Shown: positions 24,801-36,062, counted from the stretch's first letter. The stretch is 64,000 nt of DNA from Anaeramoeba flamelloides (GCA_027625915.1 JANTQA010000051.1:1612501-1676500), one strand, 5' to 3'. Program-made: numbers and translations. Notes: generated by a model not told the origin, from the sequence alone.

Positions 24801-26708
24801 TCGAGCAAAATTGTTTTGATTAGTTTTTTGATTTTTCTTTTGTGGGTTAATGAAATTTTCAAAAATTTTATATATTAATTGTAAGCAAATAATTTGAATT
24901 TTTAATGAGAGTTCTGGGTTATGTAAATTTCTACAGAGAAAGCATAGTAAAATTTCAATTTGTGAAATATCAAGGGTTTTATACAGATTGAAAATTAATA
25001 AATATAAAAATCTGATTGCTCGGTGGATTAAAATGTGAGAAGAAACAGAATTTGTGACACCTAATAAATTGTCTTCATTAATTAGATCTTTTAAATGTTT
25101 GATAAAATAAATTACTTTTTCAGTTTTTGTTATCTTTGTCAAAATTTTTAATAATTTTCTTCTTAACTCTATAGACTCGGATGGACAAGATTTCAATAAT
25201 AAGACAATTTTTTCAATTATTTCTTGTTCAAATCTTTGCCTTTGTGCAAAATTTTGCTCATTTAATTTTGCATTATTATTTATTAATTTTTTTGGTTCTT
25301 GAGTTTTGGTTTGTTGTTGTTGTTGTTGTTGTTGTTTTTGCTGTTGTAATCGTTGTCGTTGTAGTTGTATTTGTTGTTGTCGGTGGTGTTGTTGTTGCTG
25401 TTGTAGTCGGTGGTGGTGCTGTTGTTGTTGTCGTCTGTGTTGTGGCTGTTGTTTTTGTAATTTCAAATTTTGTTTATTTGTTCTAATTTGTGGTTTAAAA
25501 AAATTGTTAATCATTAAAAATAATTTTAATAATTTAATTTGAACAGTCATCGTCTCAAAATAAAATTCAGGATCCTTCGCAATTATTATTTGTGGGATAT
25601 GAAACATATTTTGAATTGCACTAATTAGCATTTGATTAATTTTTAATCTCAGTTTATTTCCTTTAAGTGCTTGTGAAACTCGAAAACATTTTTTAATCAC
25701 ATTTCTTGCTGCTAAAAGAGTCTTGGTGGAATTTAAAGATAATTGAAACGTTTTTTGGAATTTTTCTTCTTCTTCTTCTTCTTTTTCTTCTTCTTCTTTT
25801 TCTTTCTCTTCTTTTTCTAAATTTTCTTGTTTTTTGTTTGATTCCTTCTTCTTTTTCCTTTTCTTTAGCTTTTTTTTTTGTTTTTCATTTTGGTTATCAG
25901 AATTATTTTTTGAATTTTCTTTTACTTTGTTTTGTTGTAAAGAAGAACGATCGGAAATCTTATTATTCTTTGTGTTTGTTTTTTCGTTTTCGTTTTCGTT
26001 TTCCATTTCCATTTCTTTTTCTTTTTCTTTTTCTTTTTCTTTTTCTTTTTCTTTTTCGTTTTCGTTTTCGTTTTCATTTTCATTTTCATTTTTATTTTCT
26101 TTTTCTTTTGCCTTGTTTTGAAATTGTTTCCGAACAAGCCATGTTTTTGTAAAAAAATTCAAAGTCATTTTCCGAACTAATTTGACCATATTTTCAACAT
26201 CATCAACAAAAAATGAAGGGAATGGTGTCAATAATAAATCGATCACTTGTAAAGCTAAAATTGCGTTTTGTTCATTTTCTATTGACGTTGCGTTGATACA
26301 TGATTTAAAGATCTGTTTAATGCCATTCGTTAGTTTTTCTGGTGGTGGCCTCCCAATAATTAAGACCAAATCAGGATTTATAGAGACCTCTTGGTATATT
26401 TTTAAAATTATATACCGAACCTTTGTTTGTAAATTGTTTTCTGTGCTAACAGGTGTCTGTTCTAACAACCTTTTTAATTCGATCACCGTCTTTTCTAAAA
26501 AAATTGAGACAATTTTTGGGGTGAGGATTTCAATTCTTTTGAGAATGTCCTTTAAAAAAGCAAAGAGTTCATCTAAATCGTCAGTTTCTTTTAGACTTGT
26601 TGTTAACTTTTCAAGTAAGTCCATTAATGAATTTACAAATACGTTAACAAAAACGGAAAAACTGGTTGATAAGGATTGAACAAAAAATATTAATAAAAAG
26701 CCAAACAA
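21849..26708 (-). CDS. TRRAP: TRRAP/Tra1 N-terminal HEAT-repeat part
   Basis: A 1,619-residue frame. Residues after the tracts match the TRRAP N-terminal solenoid: VRYIILKIYQEVSINPDL followed by NGIKQIFKSC and ALQVIDLLLTPFPSFF, then LYKTLDISQIEILLCFLCRN / SLKIQIICLQLIYKIF, RLDILYKTLVSFIDKFKYL and repeated HEAT-like helices to KYGLKLLQKFLKQLF. The first 28 residues are hydrophobic and atypical; the Met at 26,624 (MDLLEKLTTSLKE) is the likelier start. Low-complexity insertions include Asn-Glu/Lys-Glu (26.1-25.9 kb), Gln/His (25.46-25.31 kb, CAA/CAC repeats) and poly-Asn (23.57-23.53 kb). The stop at 21,849 comes at an A7 run and coding continues in the next frame. With the other segments the gene spans about 13 kb, about 4,300 residues, against about 3,800 in animals and yeast. 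Confidence 0.8.
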   Translation of the reverse strand: MFGFLLIFFVQSLSTSFSVFVNVFVNSLMDLLEKLTTSLKETDDLDELFAFLKDILKRIEILTPKIVSIFLEKTVIELKRLLEQTPVSTENNLQTKVRYIILKIYQEVSINPDLVLIIGRPPPEKLTNGIKQIFKSCINATSIENEQNAILALQVIDLLLTPFPSFFVDDVENMVKLVRKMTLNFFTKTWLVRKQFQNKAKEKENKNENENENENENEKEKEKEKEKEKEKEMEMENENENEKTNTKNNKISDRSSLQQNKVKENSKNNSDNQNEKQKKKLKKRKKKKESNKKQENLEKEEKEKEEEEKEEEEEEKFQKTFQLSLNSTKTLLAARNVIKKCFRVSQALKGNKLRLKINQMLISAIQNMFHIPQIIIAKDPEFYFETMTVQIKLLKLFLMINNFFKPQIRTNKQNLKLQKQQPQHRRQQQQHHHRLQQQQQHHRQQQIQLQRQRLQQQKQQQQQQQQTKTQEPKKLINNNAKLNEQNFAQRQRFEQEIIEKIVLLLKSCPSESIELRRKLLKILTKITKTEKVIYFIKHLKDLINEDNLLGVTNSVSSHILIHRAIRFLYLLIFNLYKTLDISQIEILLCFLCRNLHNPELSLKIQIICLQLIYKIFENFINPQKKNQKTNQNNFARNQNQNQKQKEKNFGEKQKLEQLYHRLDILYKTLVSFIDKFKYLEKNIPVFKKKKIENQKKIKENFEKKKNKNTIGDKNKNINNKNKNINNKNKNNDQEKMEIEKNETLINLKKKKKKIEKNLINEKLDFEIINIIYLQNSIEECQIMINELLIACRKILWIIFQTLTEIKSINHKNNNNNNKNNNKNNNINKNDDDNTNTNNTQNEIEKDEEIGNDQENQKKRRRTIQLTNDNNNQNENIKSNRIKKLEKFYPIILKNNFKLFCLKPEQLIIFEKLFKNVLKCLTLLNSKPDLIIDLMKLFTKFQTKSVCLIFQRNLKFLFNCIQENENISLVFKFYLTFPQFQIPLIQLLLRFILQKFKKIQDHKNTKEMSIIYSSFDCLAIGLENILTTITTANKTNNKETATTNNNNNNNNNNNNINASNTTNNFEKNRLLLFKNKLLPILDNFFHKILKGCLFKLKHSENPIVFINILKWIIYLINRNPNIIQFDLLSYLPKLLELFSKLQLDFIHLKQAQIKISALCIDLPFNLPFLHSHIHFYIEHLIIVLKSKIPTLIEQALIRLKKILQTINPNFLLQTLGNDLGTKLIQTISNLLKPNKKIGILSAELLGRFGGKNRDFLYGNFHKFETNPFFKIHGVFKLKLFFPKNQSIFLKLDDCIDLAINCLTNTQLPFRNNNSLSNTIKNKKQIELKKWCSNFIFLCIKSVLNEMIIDIKSQGKNNNNDQENMEIEKLGINTINDQLKNCNLNELLIYNPIKFLPIKKIYLRKLLSTLLLYNLNNKNKYFDEIFNNFLYFFRRQLGNIKITFLIKPFVFIESIFDVIISSNEITSKYGLKLLQKFLKQLFNTTNTQTETNSDGIELNQINGNKKLKLLKKIIKSSTYLCYQEDSPKKMGGCRIMLFLFQNYLEILLNEKSIRKIINVYLFIILDSKFKFSRIILNKIINDFKILIKILINQDQKKILKIIINKLIKNYFYTNIKKIIRF

Positions 26709-28094
26709 TAAAAAATGAAAATTTACTTTTTAGTCAAGATTTCAAATTAGAAGGTTTGTAATTTTGTAAATTTAAAGTGGACGAATAATATTATTCATAA
26801 ATTTCAAAAACACACAACCAATCAAGTCTAATTATTCTTTTCATATCAAGAATTTTAATTAAAGTATTTTTCATTTTGAGTTTTCATTCGGCATTCGTAA
26901 TTTTTTCTATAAAACACACTTTTTATTTCTGTTTTGTTATTTTACTTGTTTTTTCCGATTAATTATACTTGAAAAATATTTTTATTTTGTAAACAGACTT
27001 GAAAAAAAAAAAAATTTTCGAATAAAAGTATTTTTGTCTTTCTATAAAAGACTTAAATCAATCTTTTGGAAATAGTTAAATAAAAAAAAGTTCCACTAAT
27101 ACTTTTTCTTTGGAAATCACAAAAGTAAAATCATTTCCACCCTTTTGAAAAATTATTCTTTGAGAGAATAACTTTAAAAATATTCTTTTCTTGGTTGAAA
27201 CAAAAACTTGAAATTTTGAAACCAAAATACCTTTAGCTACTTTATTTGTAAAGAGTAAAACACAATCAGAGTTTAACCTTTTATTTTTTGAATTTTGGAA
27301 ACATTTTTTATTTGATTACATTTTTGGTTTTTATTAAAATTATGATTTTGGATCTAAAAATGTGTTTACGGTAGAGGTTTGAAATTAATCAAAGAAAGAG
27401 TCAACAGAATAGTAAAAAGAAGGTGTGTGTTTTAAAAAAATCTTTTCTTTAATAATCCTAAACAAGAACGATCGTCTTTCAATATAAATTTGTTGAAATC
27501 AAGAATGAAAAAAATCTTTTTTTGATTTTTTTCCATTTTTTTTTTTATTGAACAAATTTTGATTATTTGGGAAGAAGAGTTACCAACAAAAAAAAACAAG
27601 AAGTTCCTTTGACTCATACTGTTGTACTGAAACATGTAATTATGAGTAAGTTGAAGAGAAAAAGAAAAGGCAGAAAAAATAATCAAGAAAAAGCAAACAA
27701 ATTAGATCAAAAAAAAAAGAATTTCGGCTACCAAACAACTACCTCTCAAATAACCATTCACAATAGGTAATAACTATAAACGAAAAATTTTATTAAATTT
27801 ATGGATCGTGGTTGTGTTTTGAGCTGTTGTTAATCTAAACCTGGCATTGCTTTTTTTTTTCCACTCACCTCTTAATATCCCTCCCAGAATTTTTTATTGT
27901 TATTTTTGTAAATTATTTGTTTTTGCTTTTAAGGGAGAAGGTACATTTTACCAATTTTGAATTCAACGGGTTAATTTGGAATTGAACCATTGGAATTCTT
28001 CCTTTAACCCAATAACAGTAATATTTTAATCATTAGAAAGTGGAATATATGTTAGTATAAGATATTTAGATATCAATATAAAAAATAGAAATCA

Positions 28095-28345
28095 AATTAC
28101 TGCTGCCAAAATAAAACATGTAGAAAAGTTTAGTCTGTATTTCAAAACAAAACTTATCTTCTTTTTTAGACGAGACCTATAAATTAATTGATCAAAAAAA
28201 AATGGACAATAAATCCCAAGTAAATATGATTAAGGATATCTAAAGTTCTATTTTTAAAAAAGAAATTCTAAAAATTAAGGATCGGATCTGTTATTGTTTT
28301 AATAAATAGAGTTAATTCTCGAGAGAATTTTTATATTAGAGTCTA
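28095..28345 (+). repeat. Dispersed ~250 bp repeat (copy 1 of 2)
   Basis: It aligns with 42,075-42,325 in the same orientation. Shared landmarks in order are CTG(T/C)TG(T/C)CAAAATAAA, AGTCTGTATTTCAAAA / AATCTGTGTTTCAAAA, TTAAAGTTCTAT/TCTAAAGTTCTAT and ATTCTAAAAATTAAGGATC. No ends or target duplications are clear. Confidence 0.5.
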
Positions 28346-28563
28346 CAAACTTTTTAGTACATATTCCATCTAATTGAATAAGGTAAACAACAAAAAATCT
28401 TTTTAAGGTATAACTCTTGGATATAAGGTAGATAATATTTTTTTTGTTTATGTTTTAAAAATGATAATTAATGCTTTATTATGAACAACCTTTTAAGGTG
28501 ACTTATTAATATTTTTTTTTTCGGTCTTATTTCATTAATTGGCGTGTATGTTATAAGGTCTTA

Positions 28564-28760
28564 CAGCCAGTTTCACTTTTAAGGCACAAACTTTCAACGA
28601 AATTTAAAGTACAAAAAAATCTCAAATTAAGGCACAAAATTTGGAATTTTTTTTTTTACAATTTATTTTTACTAGAATTTAAATTTTGTACTTTAATTTG
28701 AGATTTTTTTTGTGCCTTAAATTTCGTTGAAAGTTTGTGTCTTAAAAGTGAAAATGACTG
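28564..28760. mobile_element. Palindromic MITE, copy 1 (197 bp, TA-flanked)
   Basis: The element is almost a complete foldback: CAGCCAGTTTCACTTTTAAG at the left and CTTAAAAGTGAAAATGACTG at the right, with arms of about 80 bp pairing around a short AT-rich centre (ACAATTTATTTTTACTAG). It is flanked directly by TA on both sides. A second copy at 34,179-34,376 is highly similar throughout. TA flanks and CAGT-type ends point to mobilisation by a Tc1/mariner-type transposase (inference). It has no coding capacity. Confidence 0.85.
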
Positions 28761-31150
28761 TAGTACAGTAAAAAAAATAACAAATCTCTACAAATTTGGG
28801 AAACTTTGAAAAAAAAATGAAAACAATTGAACATTAAATATTTAAATTTTACTTAAAAAAACAATTTTTCTTTCAAAATTGTTTTGAAATTATATATACT
28901 ATTGGGCAGTAGATTATATTTTATATTGGAAAAATAAGAAAAAAATATGATATTATAACTGTTTTATTAAAAAGAACAGGGTTTCTCGGATTTGATCAAC
29001 GTTTTTTTGAAAACTCAAAAAAAATAATAAATCAAGAGAAATATCGAAAAAAATTATTATGATATTAGTATTATATAAAACACTCGATATAATGACTTCT
29101 TTTGTACTTTTTTTTTTAAATTTTAGTTGGGGCCCCTTTTGAAAAAAATGAGAAATAAATTACATGATTTCTAAAGATTTTTCCAATTGGATTTTTATTC
29201 AAATATTGATCTTATTCGTTTAATTTAGATTAGACATGAACTTTAACATTTTGAGAAAATATTAATTGGCAAAAACCTCGATTTATTGATTTTCTTTGTT
29301 TGATTTTCAAAATTATTTATTTTCCAGTTTAATTGAAATAATCAGGATTGTTTTTTAGATTTTTTCCCTATATTTTCCCTTTTTTCGAGTTGGACCTTAT
29401 GTTTTTTTTTTTTTTAGTAAATCCATATTTCTCTTATAGTCTTTGTTGCAATATTTTTCTTTTTGCTTCTTTTGATAAAAAATACGAAAAAAACAAATTT
29501 TGAAAAAAAATTTCTAAAAAACACTATCCTCAAATAATAATAAATAGTAATGGGGTGAGAATTCAAAGGTCATGGATTCATTCAAATTAAGTAGATAAAG
29601 ATGAAATATCTTCACAAATTTATTTGGTCAATTTTTTTTTTTTTTACTATTCTTGATTTCAATAAGTTTATTTGGAAAGGTTATCTTACTTGTTTAATAT
29701 TCAAAAAAAAAAATTATTTGTTTAAAAAAGACACCTACTAGATATATTTTTTTTTTGTTTTTCGTCCTTAATTAATTTCAAATATTTTTTTTAACACATT
29801 TGTGCATCCAAACTAATTTCAGAAAAAAATTTAAGTATCAAAAAAATTTTCAAAAATTGAAAAATTAAAGACTCAACTCTGATTGATTTTGGATTCATTT
29901 TATTTTCAAAAATTTAACATTGAATGATCTTTTGATTTCAAAGTTTCAATTTTGAGTGAAAATGAAAAAATATTGTTTTCAATAGTGTGTTAATAATTTA
30001 ATTTTTTTAAAATGATAGAAATTACTAATGTACTTCAGCCAATAAAAAACCTTAAAAATTCCCAATTTAATTCCATTATTTTTCCCTACCCTCCAAATTT
30101 CCAATTTAACAGTATGGATTAGATCTGCTTTGATTTTTTAGGGTTTTTATTATTTTTTTTCTATGATAAATTTCACTTTTCAAAGAAAAGTATTAAAGAG
30201 ATTTATTGATTTATGGAGAAATTAATCAATTTTGGAAAGTTGTTGGTGAAAACGTACCTTTAACTGACCTAAATTAAAAGTCAATTGAAGAAATATCTTC
30301 TTAAGTACATTTTTAAGGACTGTGTTATTGGATTTTTTAGTATAGAATAAAAAAAAACAATTTTATTTCCCAAAAAACCTTTTTTTTGAAAATAAAAATT
30401 ATTTTAATCTTTGGATAAAGGATCATAAAAGTCTTAATCAACATAAATGGTTAATATTTGTATTGTATATGAAAAATTCATTTAGAACACCCATCCTTAT
30501 GTAACTAGTCTCTATTATTATTATTTTTTTGACCAATTTCTATATAAATATTCCTGTTGTAGAAATATATTTAATATTAAAAATAAACAAGGTTTTACAA
30601 ATTTAAATAATTGGCAATAAATTTTCTCAATCTCTATATAATTTAGGTAAAAAAATTTCATAGATATTAGTCCCTTAATAAAAGAAAAATAATTTGAGAT
30701 TATTTTCTGAATGAAAAATTGAAAATTATATTCTTTTATTTCGTTCTCTCAATAGTTAAAGGGAATAAAGGCTGTATTTGAATTCAAAGTATTCTCAAAT
30801 AAACAAATTTTATCCCATTATAATTGTATAATTATTTGAAATTGGAACAAAAATAAAATAAAAAAGATTTAAATAAATTCATTTGAGAAAACATTTATAA
30901 GCCCTTTTATGAAAAAGAATAATAAACCATATTTAAGAATTTAACAACAATAAACATAAATGTTATGAAATTTATTTAAAAACGATTTTAGGAAATTGTA
31001 AATGATATTATTTTTTAAATTTTTGGAAAAGAGTTTTTTTTGATTCGTTTTTTGAAATTTGAAAAATAAAAAAAAAAACAAAAGAGAGAATAGGAATTTT
31101 GATAAAACAATTTTGTTTTGTTTTATTCAAAACAAAAACAAAATATAGAA

Positions 31151-32228
31151 TTAAAATTCGTTTTCTGCAATTTCATTTAAAATTTCCTCTACTTCTAAGT
31201 CTTGAAGAACTTTAAATTTTGGGTTTTCTGTTGTTACAAGAGAAACTTCGATTTCGTCTGGTTTAAAATCTGTATTTAATACCCTTTGTAAGGTTGAAAT
31301 TGCTAATTCAATTGTTTCTTTGGTATTTAAATCACTTTTTTGTTTGATTTTTTTTTCAAGTGAGTTTGTTCCTTCTTGTTCTTTTTGTCCTGTACATAAA
31401 GCTTTGTAACCAACTTGGTATCCTGCGGGATCGCATCTAAAGAGCTGTGGTCCGTATTCTTCGTCAATTCCAAACAAGACAATTGCTAAAAATTTTTGAA
31501 GAAAAAACCAAGAGTGAGGCATAAAAAGAGAAAGTATTAGAAAAGAAAAATTCAATTTAAGAAGATTTTTTTGTTTGTTTGAAGGGTTTAATTGATTGTT
31601 TTGGTGATTTAATTGATCTGTCTTTTTATTGTTTTTTATTGTTTTTGTTTTTTTATTGTTCGAGGATCTATTGCTTACATAAAGCTGCTGGTCTTTGGAA
31701 TGCATATTGAGTTCTTAGTTGAGAAAGATCTCCAATTCTTTGGGAAAGATAAGAAACAGGAATAACAAAGCCATATTTGAATTCAAATTCTTGGGCTACA
31801 TGCCTTAACCTTTGAACAATTAATAACATATCGGCTTCAAAATAAAATAATATATTTTTGGATTGGTTTTTTTAATTTGTTGATAGTGAATAAAAAAGGA
31901 AAAAAATAAACGTAAAAAAAAGAAATTTAAAACAAAAAATAAGAAAAAAGTTTAAAAGAAAAAAATTAAAACAAATCATACATCTTCTTCCTGTTAAACA
32001 ACACCCAATTGTGTTTGTAATTCTAAACATACTTGTTACTGTTGAAGGGACAATTAATTTGTCTGTAACTTTTTTTTGGGTGACAACACATACACTATCA
32101 CTTCCTCTAACACCAATTGTTGTGACACCTGCTAATCTAATTGCCTTAAATGCATACTCTACTTGATACAATCTTCCTTCTGGTGAGAAAATTGTAATAT
32201 GACGATCGTAACCTCCTGTTGAGCTCAT
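31151..32228 (-). CDS. PSMA6: 20S proteasome subunit alpha type-6
   Basis: Three exons: 32228-31982, 31834-31679 and 31485-31151, with GT-AG introns of 147 and 193 bp, both phase 1. The spliced product is 245 residues, matching the roughly 246 of animal PSMA6. The N-terminus [20 protein letters not shown] is the alpha-subunit signature of this paralogue. It is followed by [31 protein letters not shown] and [10 protein letters not shown]. Exon 2 gives [19 protein letters not shown] and [20 protein letters not shown]; exon 3 gives [21 protein letters not shown] and [19 protein letters not shown]. Alpha subunits form the outer gated rings of the 20S core and are not catalytic. The start is set by conservation. 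The 5' flank is only about 30 bp from another coding-like segment at 32,260. Confidence 0.95.
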
Positions 32229-32259
32229 TGATTAAAAAAAAAAAAACTTTTAAAAAGTG

Positions 32260-32690
32260 TCAAATAAAAAAAAAAATGAAAACTATGAGTTTTGGAAACT
32301 TGAAATTTTGTTGATTATTTGAGTCTAATGGTATATTTTGAAAGAATAGAGACAGTCTCACATTCTTGATTCTTTTTTGGTATTCTCTGATACTGATTCT
32401 TTTGATTTCTAATTGTCCTGGGTTCGTGGAACTGTCAGCCAACTAGATTTTTATGAAAGTTAAATCAAATATTTTTATAAGTATTAAATTTTGAATTTTA
32501 ATTTTTAGAACCCCATTTAAGGTTTACATACACTGAAATATGATAAAAAAAGATTATTTGTGCTATGGTGTGGTAGCATGTTAATTTGATTCTTAGTGGA
32601 TCGATCATGTACTTGGTATTGGTTTTTGAAACTGGTTCAAAAAGTCAATTTTTAATAATTAATTTTAATTTTTCCAAAATCCGATTCTGA
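32260..32690 (-). pseudogene. Unidentified coding-like fragments, minus strand
   Basis: A frame at 32,442-32,260 reads ADSSTNPGQLEIKRISIREY then QKRIKNVRLSLF, preceded by an acceptor-like TTTATGAAAATCTAG-type sequence on the minus strand. Upstream, 32,690-32,560 encodes LFEPVSKTNTKYMIDPLRIK. The latter is an inverted near-copy of plus-strand 33,115-33,240 (LFEPLLKPHTKYIIDQLRIK, ending NTADS). The two pieces may be exons of one gene, since the plus-strand copy ends in ADS where the other piece begins. I do not recognise the family. Frames are interrupted, so a remnant is more likely than a working gene. Confidence 0.35.
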
Positions 32691-33114
32691 ACAGATCCAA
32701 GGCTAATTACTTGGTAGGTAAATAAGAATCAATTTTGATTTTTGTGTTGTCAATTGTAATTTTTGATTTAGTTTGGTTTTTTTGATGGTTTTACTAAAAT
32801 CTTTTAATTCGTTAAATATATTAGAGTTACTGTTAATTGCAAAATAAAAGGATCAAAATTTTCATTTAGCTTCCCAAAAATCAAATTTCAAGAATTAAAA
32901 TAAATCATCAAAATACCCAACCCTCAAAGAGGCATGTAGTAATTTCAGTTTCTTTTCAGTCTTTACAAATTTGAAAAGTTGTATGATTTATAAATCTAAT
33001 GTTGGAAAGATGAATCAAAATTTTGTTCTATTTATTTTACAACAAATAGTAATTAAAAACTTCAATTGGCAACCTACATACTACATTTGTATTATAACTT
33101 ACCAATTATTCAGT

Positions 33115-33258
33115 TTTGAACTCTCCAATTCAGATTTCGGAGAAAAAAAAAAAGTACTAAAAAATTATCTTTTTGAACCACTATTAAAACCCCATACCAA
33201 GTACATCATCGATCAGCTAAGAATCAAATTTAATTATGACAATACAGCAGACTCATGA
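33115..33258 (+). pseudogene. Inverted copy of the coding-like fragment
   Basis: The frame ending at 33,258 contains SNSDFGEKKKVLKNYLFEPL, then KPHTKYIIDQLRIKFNYDN and TADS. Over about 125 bp it matches the reverse complement of 32,560-32,690 at DNA and protein level. The open frame continues upstream to 32,971, but that part has no counterpart and may be chance. Its function is not recognisable. Confidence 0.35.
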
Positions 33259-34178
33259 TAATCTTTTTTTTTTATCAAATTTCAGGTATTATTAACCTTA
33301 AACAGAACCAAAAATCATATAAATTTCATGATGAAAATAAAAAAACTCGAAATGATTTTTAATAACTCTTTTGAAAAAAAAAATGTAAAAGGAAAAAAAG
33401 TTCAAAAAAAGATTTTTAATTGGGAACCTTACTAGAAAATGAAAAAGAAAATTCAATTAATAAAAGAAAAAAAAAAATAAATAAATCAAGATAAAATGAG
33501 ATATTAAATATAAAAAAATTTTCTAGTACTATCTTTTAGTATGGGTATTTTTATTGATTGATCTATTATAAAAAATTTATTGAAAAAATTGACTATATAT
33601 TAGATATCTCCAAAAAAAAAAAAACACTTAAACCATTTTGGTAATTAAGTTGAATTATTTTTTTTTTATATTTAGCCAATTAAAAATTATCATCTTTAAA
33701 CATCTGTTTATTAAAATTTATTATTATTATTAAAATTATTATTATCATTATATTAAGAATTCAAAAAAAAACAATTGATATTGTCTTAATCCAACTAATA
33801 ATAATATTTAAATTATTCCATATTGGTGAGTATGCTTGAATTAGAATTTCTTCCAAGATATTTAAAAAAATTTTTCAAATATTTTGAATTTTTTTTTCTC
33901 TTCAACTGTTGATAACAATTGATTACTTCATATTATCTGACAATATATTTGATGTTAAAAAAATATTTTGAGTATAATAATTTTAAATCTGATCAAGTTC
34001 AAGAATTTATACAAAAAATATAAATTCTTAAAAAAAAAATAATAGAGGAAATTTTCTAATGTATAGTACTTTTTATTTTAAAAAGAAAGACTATTAGTAT
34101 TTTCAATTGGATCAATATAAACCATTGTGTTTGAATTAAAAGTAAATAATTTTTATTTAATGCAATTATATTCATATA

Positions 34179-34376
34179 AAGTCAGTTTCATTTTTAAGGC
34201 ACAAACTTTCAAGGAAATTTAAGGCACAAAAAAATCTCAAATTAAGACACCAAATTTGGAATTTCATTTTTTTACAATTTATTTTTACTAGAATTTGAAT
34301 TTTGTGCCTTAATTTGAGATTTTTTTCGTGCCTTAAATTTCGTTGAAAGTTTGTGCCTTAAAAGTGGAACTGACTG
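34179..34376. mobile_element. Palindromic MITE, copy 2 (198 bp, TA-flanked)
   Basis: Same structure as 28,564-28,760: left end GTCAGTTTCATTTTTAAGGC, right end GCCTTAAAAGTGGAACTGAC, arms of about 80 bp, the same central AATTTATTTTTACTAGAATT, and TA on each side. The two copies differ by scattered substitutions only, so the family moved relatively recently compared with other repeats in the window. Confidence 0.85.
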
Positions 34377-35802
34377 TATTTGTTCAAAAGGTTTTAATAA
34401 ATATTCATTTATAATCTAGGAGATTCAACAAGCTACCTGTTTTAAAAAATAATTCACAGACTAAAAAGGTTAAATTTTTCTAAAACAAGGTTATTTGGCA
34501 TGTACAAAAAATAGTTATTATTTCCATGAATTGCTCACTGGAAAGTTTTTATTGTGTGGGAATTTTATTTTTTTACTATTATCTTCTTTTAATTCAAAAT
34601 TTTATTAATTTATTTCTTTCTTCTAGAAGTAAAATACGAATTTTACTTATCTTAAAAGAAAATCAATCACAATTATTATAATTTTAAATGGTATTTATTT
34701 TATATATACCTATTTTGTTGGTATATAAAACGAGTGAAAGAAATTCATTTCATCTAAGACATGATTAATGTTAAATTCTTTTACTTTTTTCTAGTGTTTT
34801 TTATTTATTATCATCCAACTTATAATTTAATATCTATGTTTTAGATACGATATAAGTAAGGTTAATGTTCCCAAATTCGTGAATTATATTTTTTAGATTT
34901 TCCAATTTTATTTTTTTTTCTTTTTTACTAAAAAACTTCATTTAATTTTCAACAAGGATAAAAAAGATAAAAAAAAAAAAGTTTAACTATTGTTGTCAAA
35001 AACATTATTATAAAAATTATGTATCAACCGAATAATCAAATTGCAAAAAAAATAACAACCATTGAATTCATAAAAACAAATGAATTTTGAAATATTAATT
35101 AGAATAATAATATATTATTGATAATCTTTAAATCAATATTTTGTCACATATATCAGTTTGGTGTTGGTAATTATTTTAATTTGTAAAAGATAAATTAGGT
35201 CATGATTTTATTTTGATAATATTTTAATTATTAATCTCATTATTAAGTTTTTTTCTAGTAAAATTTCAATAATTATCCCTTTTTTTTCAATAAATGAATT
35301 AATCTTTTTTAAAAAAAAACTATACTTTTTAATAAAATTAATTATATTAAAACCTGATTTTATAAAAATTATCACAAAATCAAAAACCTCAAGCTATTAT
35401 CATTAGCTAAGATTTTTTTCCATACTCAAGGTGGTGGCCTTAAAACAACCAAGTTTATTGTGAAATTGTCCTTCTTTTGATTGAAAAAAAAAAAATAACA
35501 AAAAAAAAAATCACAGGGCTCTATTGATAAAAAATTCAATTAAAAAAAAACTTATAAATTATTCTTAATTTCAAAAAATCAATTTGGTAAAATTTCACAT
35601 TTCTTATATTAAATTTCCAAATAGTTAAATTACTTCAATATAAAAGAAAAAGTGCTTTCTAGAATTTTGCAATCAATTTTATTTGATTTTATCTAATTTG
35701 TAATTATTTTACGACCTTCTATACAAACAAAGTTAGTATTTTTTACTATTCTTGAGATAAAAATAACTTATTTGAGAAAAAAAAAATGAAAAAAAAAATC
35801 AA

Positions 35803-36062
35803 TGAGATCTCAAAATATACCAAAGAGTGACAGTTCAAAACTTGCACAGTTTTTTCAAAATAATTATTCATAACAATTTAAATTGGGAATTAGGTGTCGA
35901 TATTTGGCACTTTTATCTAAAAATTTCCTCTATTTTGATGATTGATTTTTGCAAATCGATCACACTTCACATCTTGATTTGTTTTTAATTGGTTGTATGT
36001 ATTTATAAAAATTCCAATTTTTTTTGCATTTCAGAAAATTATTTTTCACAATAATGAAGAGA
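35803..36062 (-). repeat. Dispersed ~270 bp repeat, inverted copy
   Basis: Its reverse complement aligns with 62,429-62,695 and 5645-5915, most clearly at GATCACACTTCACATCTTGAT (plus strand), which corresponds to CAAGATGTGAAGTGCGATCG at 62.5 kb. The CTCTTTGG box is at the 35.82-kb end. Confidence 0.6.

Larger units (their letters stand above)
26709..31150. other. Intergenic region between TRRAP and PSMA6
   Basis: About 4.4 kb with no supported gene. It contains half of a dispersed repeat pair (28,095-28,345) and a palindromic MITE (28,564-28,760). A lysine-rich plus-strand frame at 27.57-27.77 kb has no recognisable domain and is not called. The promoter of TRRAP must lie near 26.7-27.0 kb, but no motif is clear. 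Confidence 0.55.

Noticed and set aside
13606-26708. mTOR, ATM or another active PIKK instead of TRRAP
   Set aside because: Catalytic kinase residues are absent and FAT/pseudokinase segments match TRRAP/Tra1 order and wording.
27567-27770. Lysine-rich 67-residue plus-strand frame
   Set aside because: No domain, no homologue recognised, composition explained by A runs.
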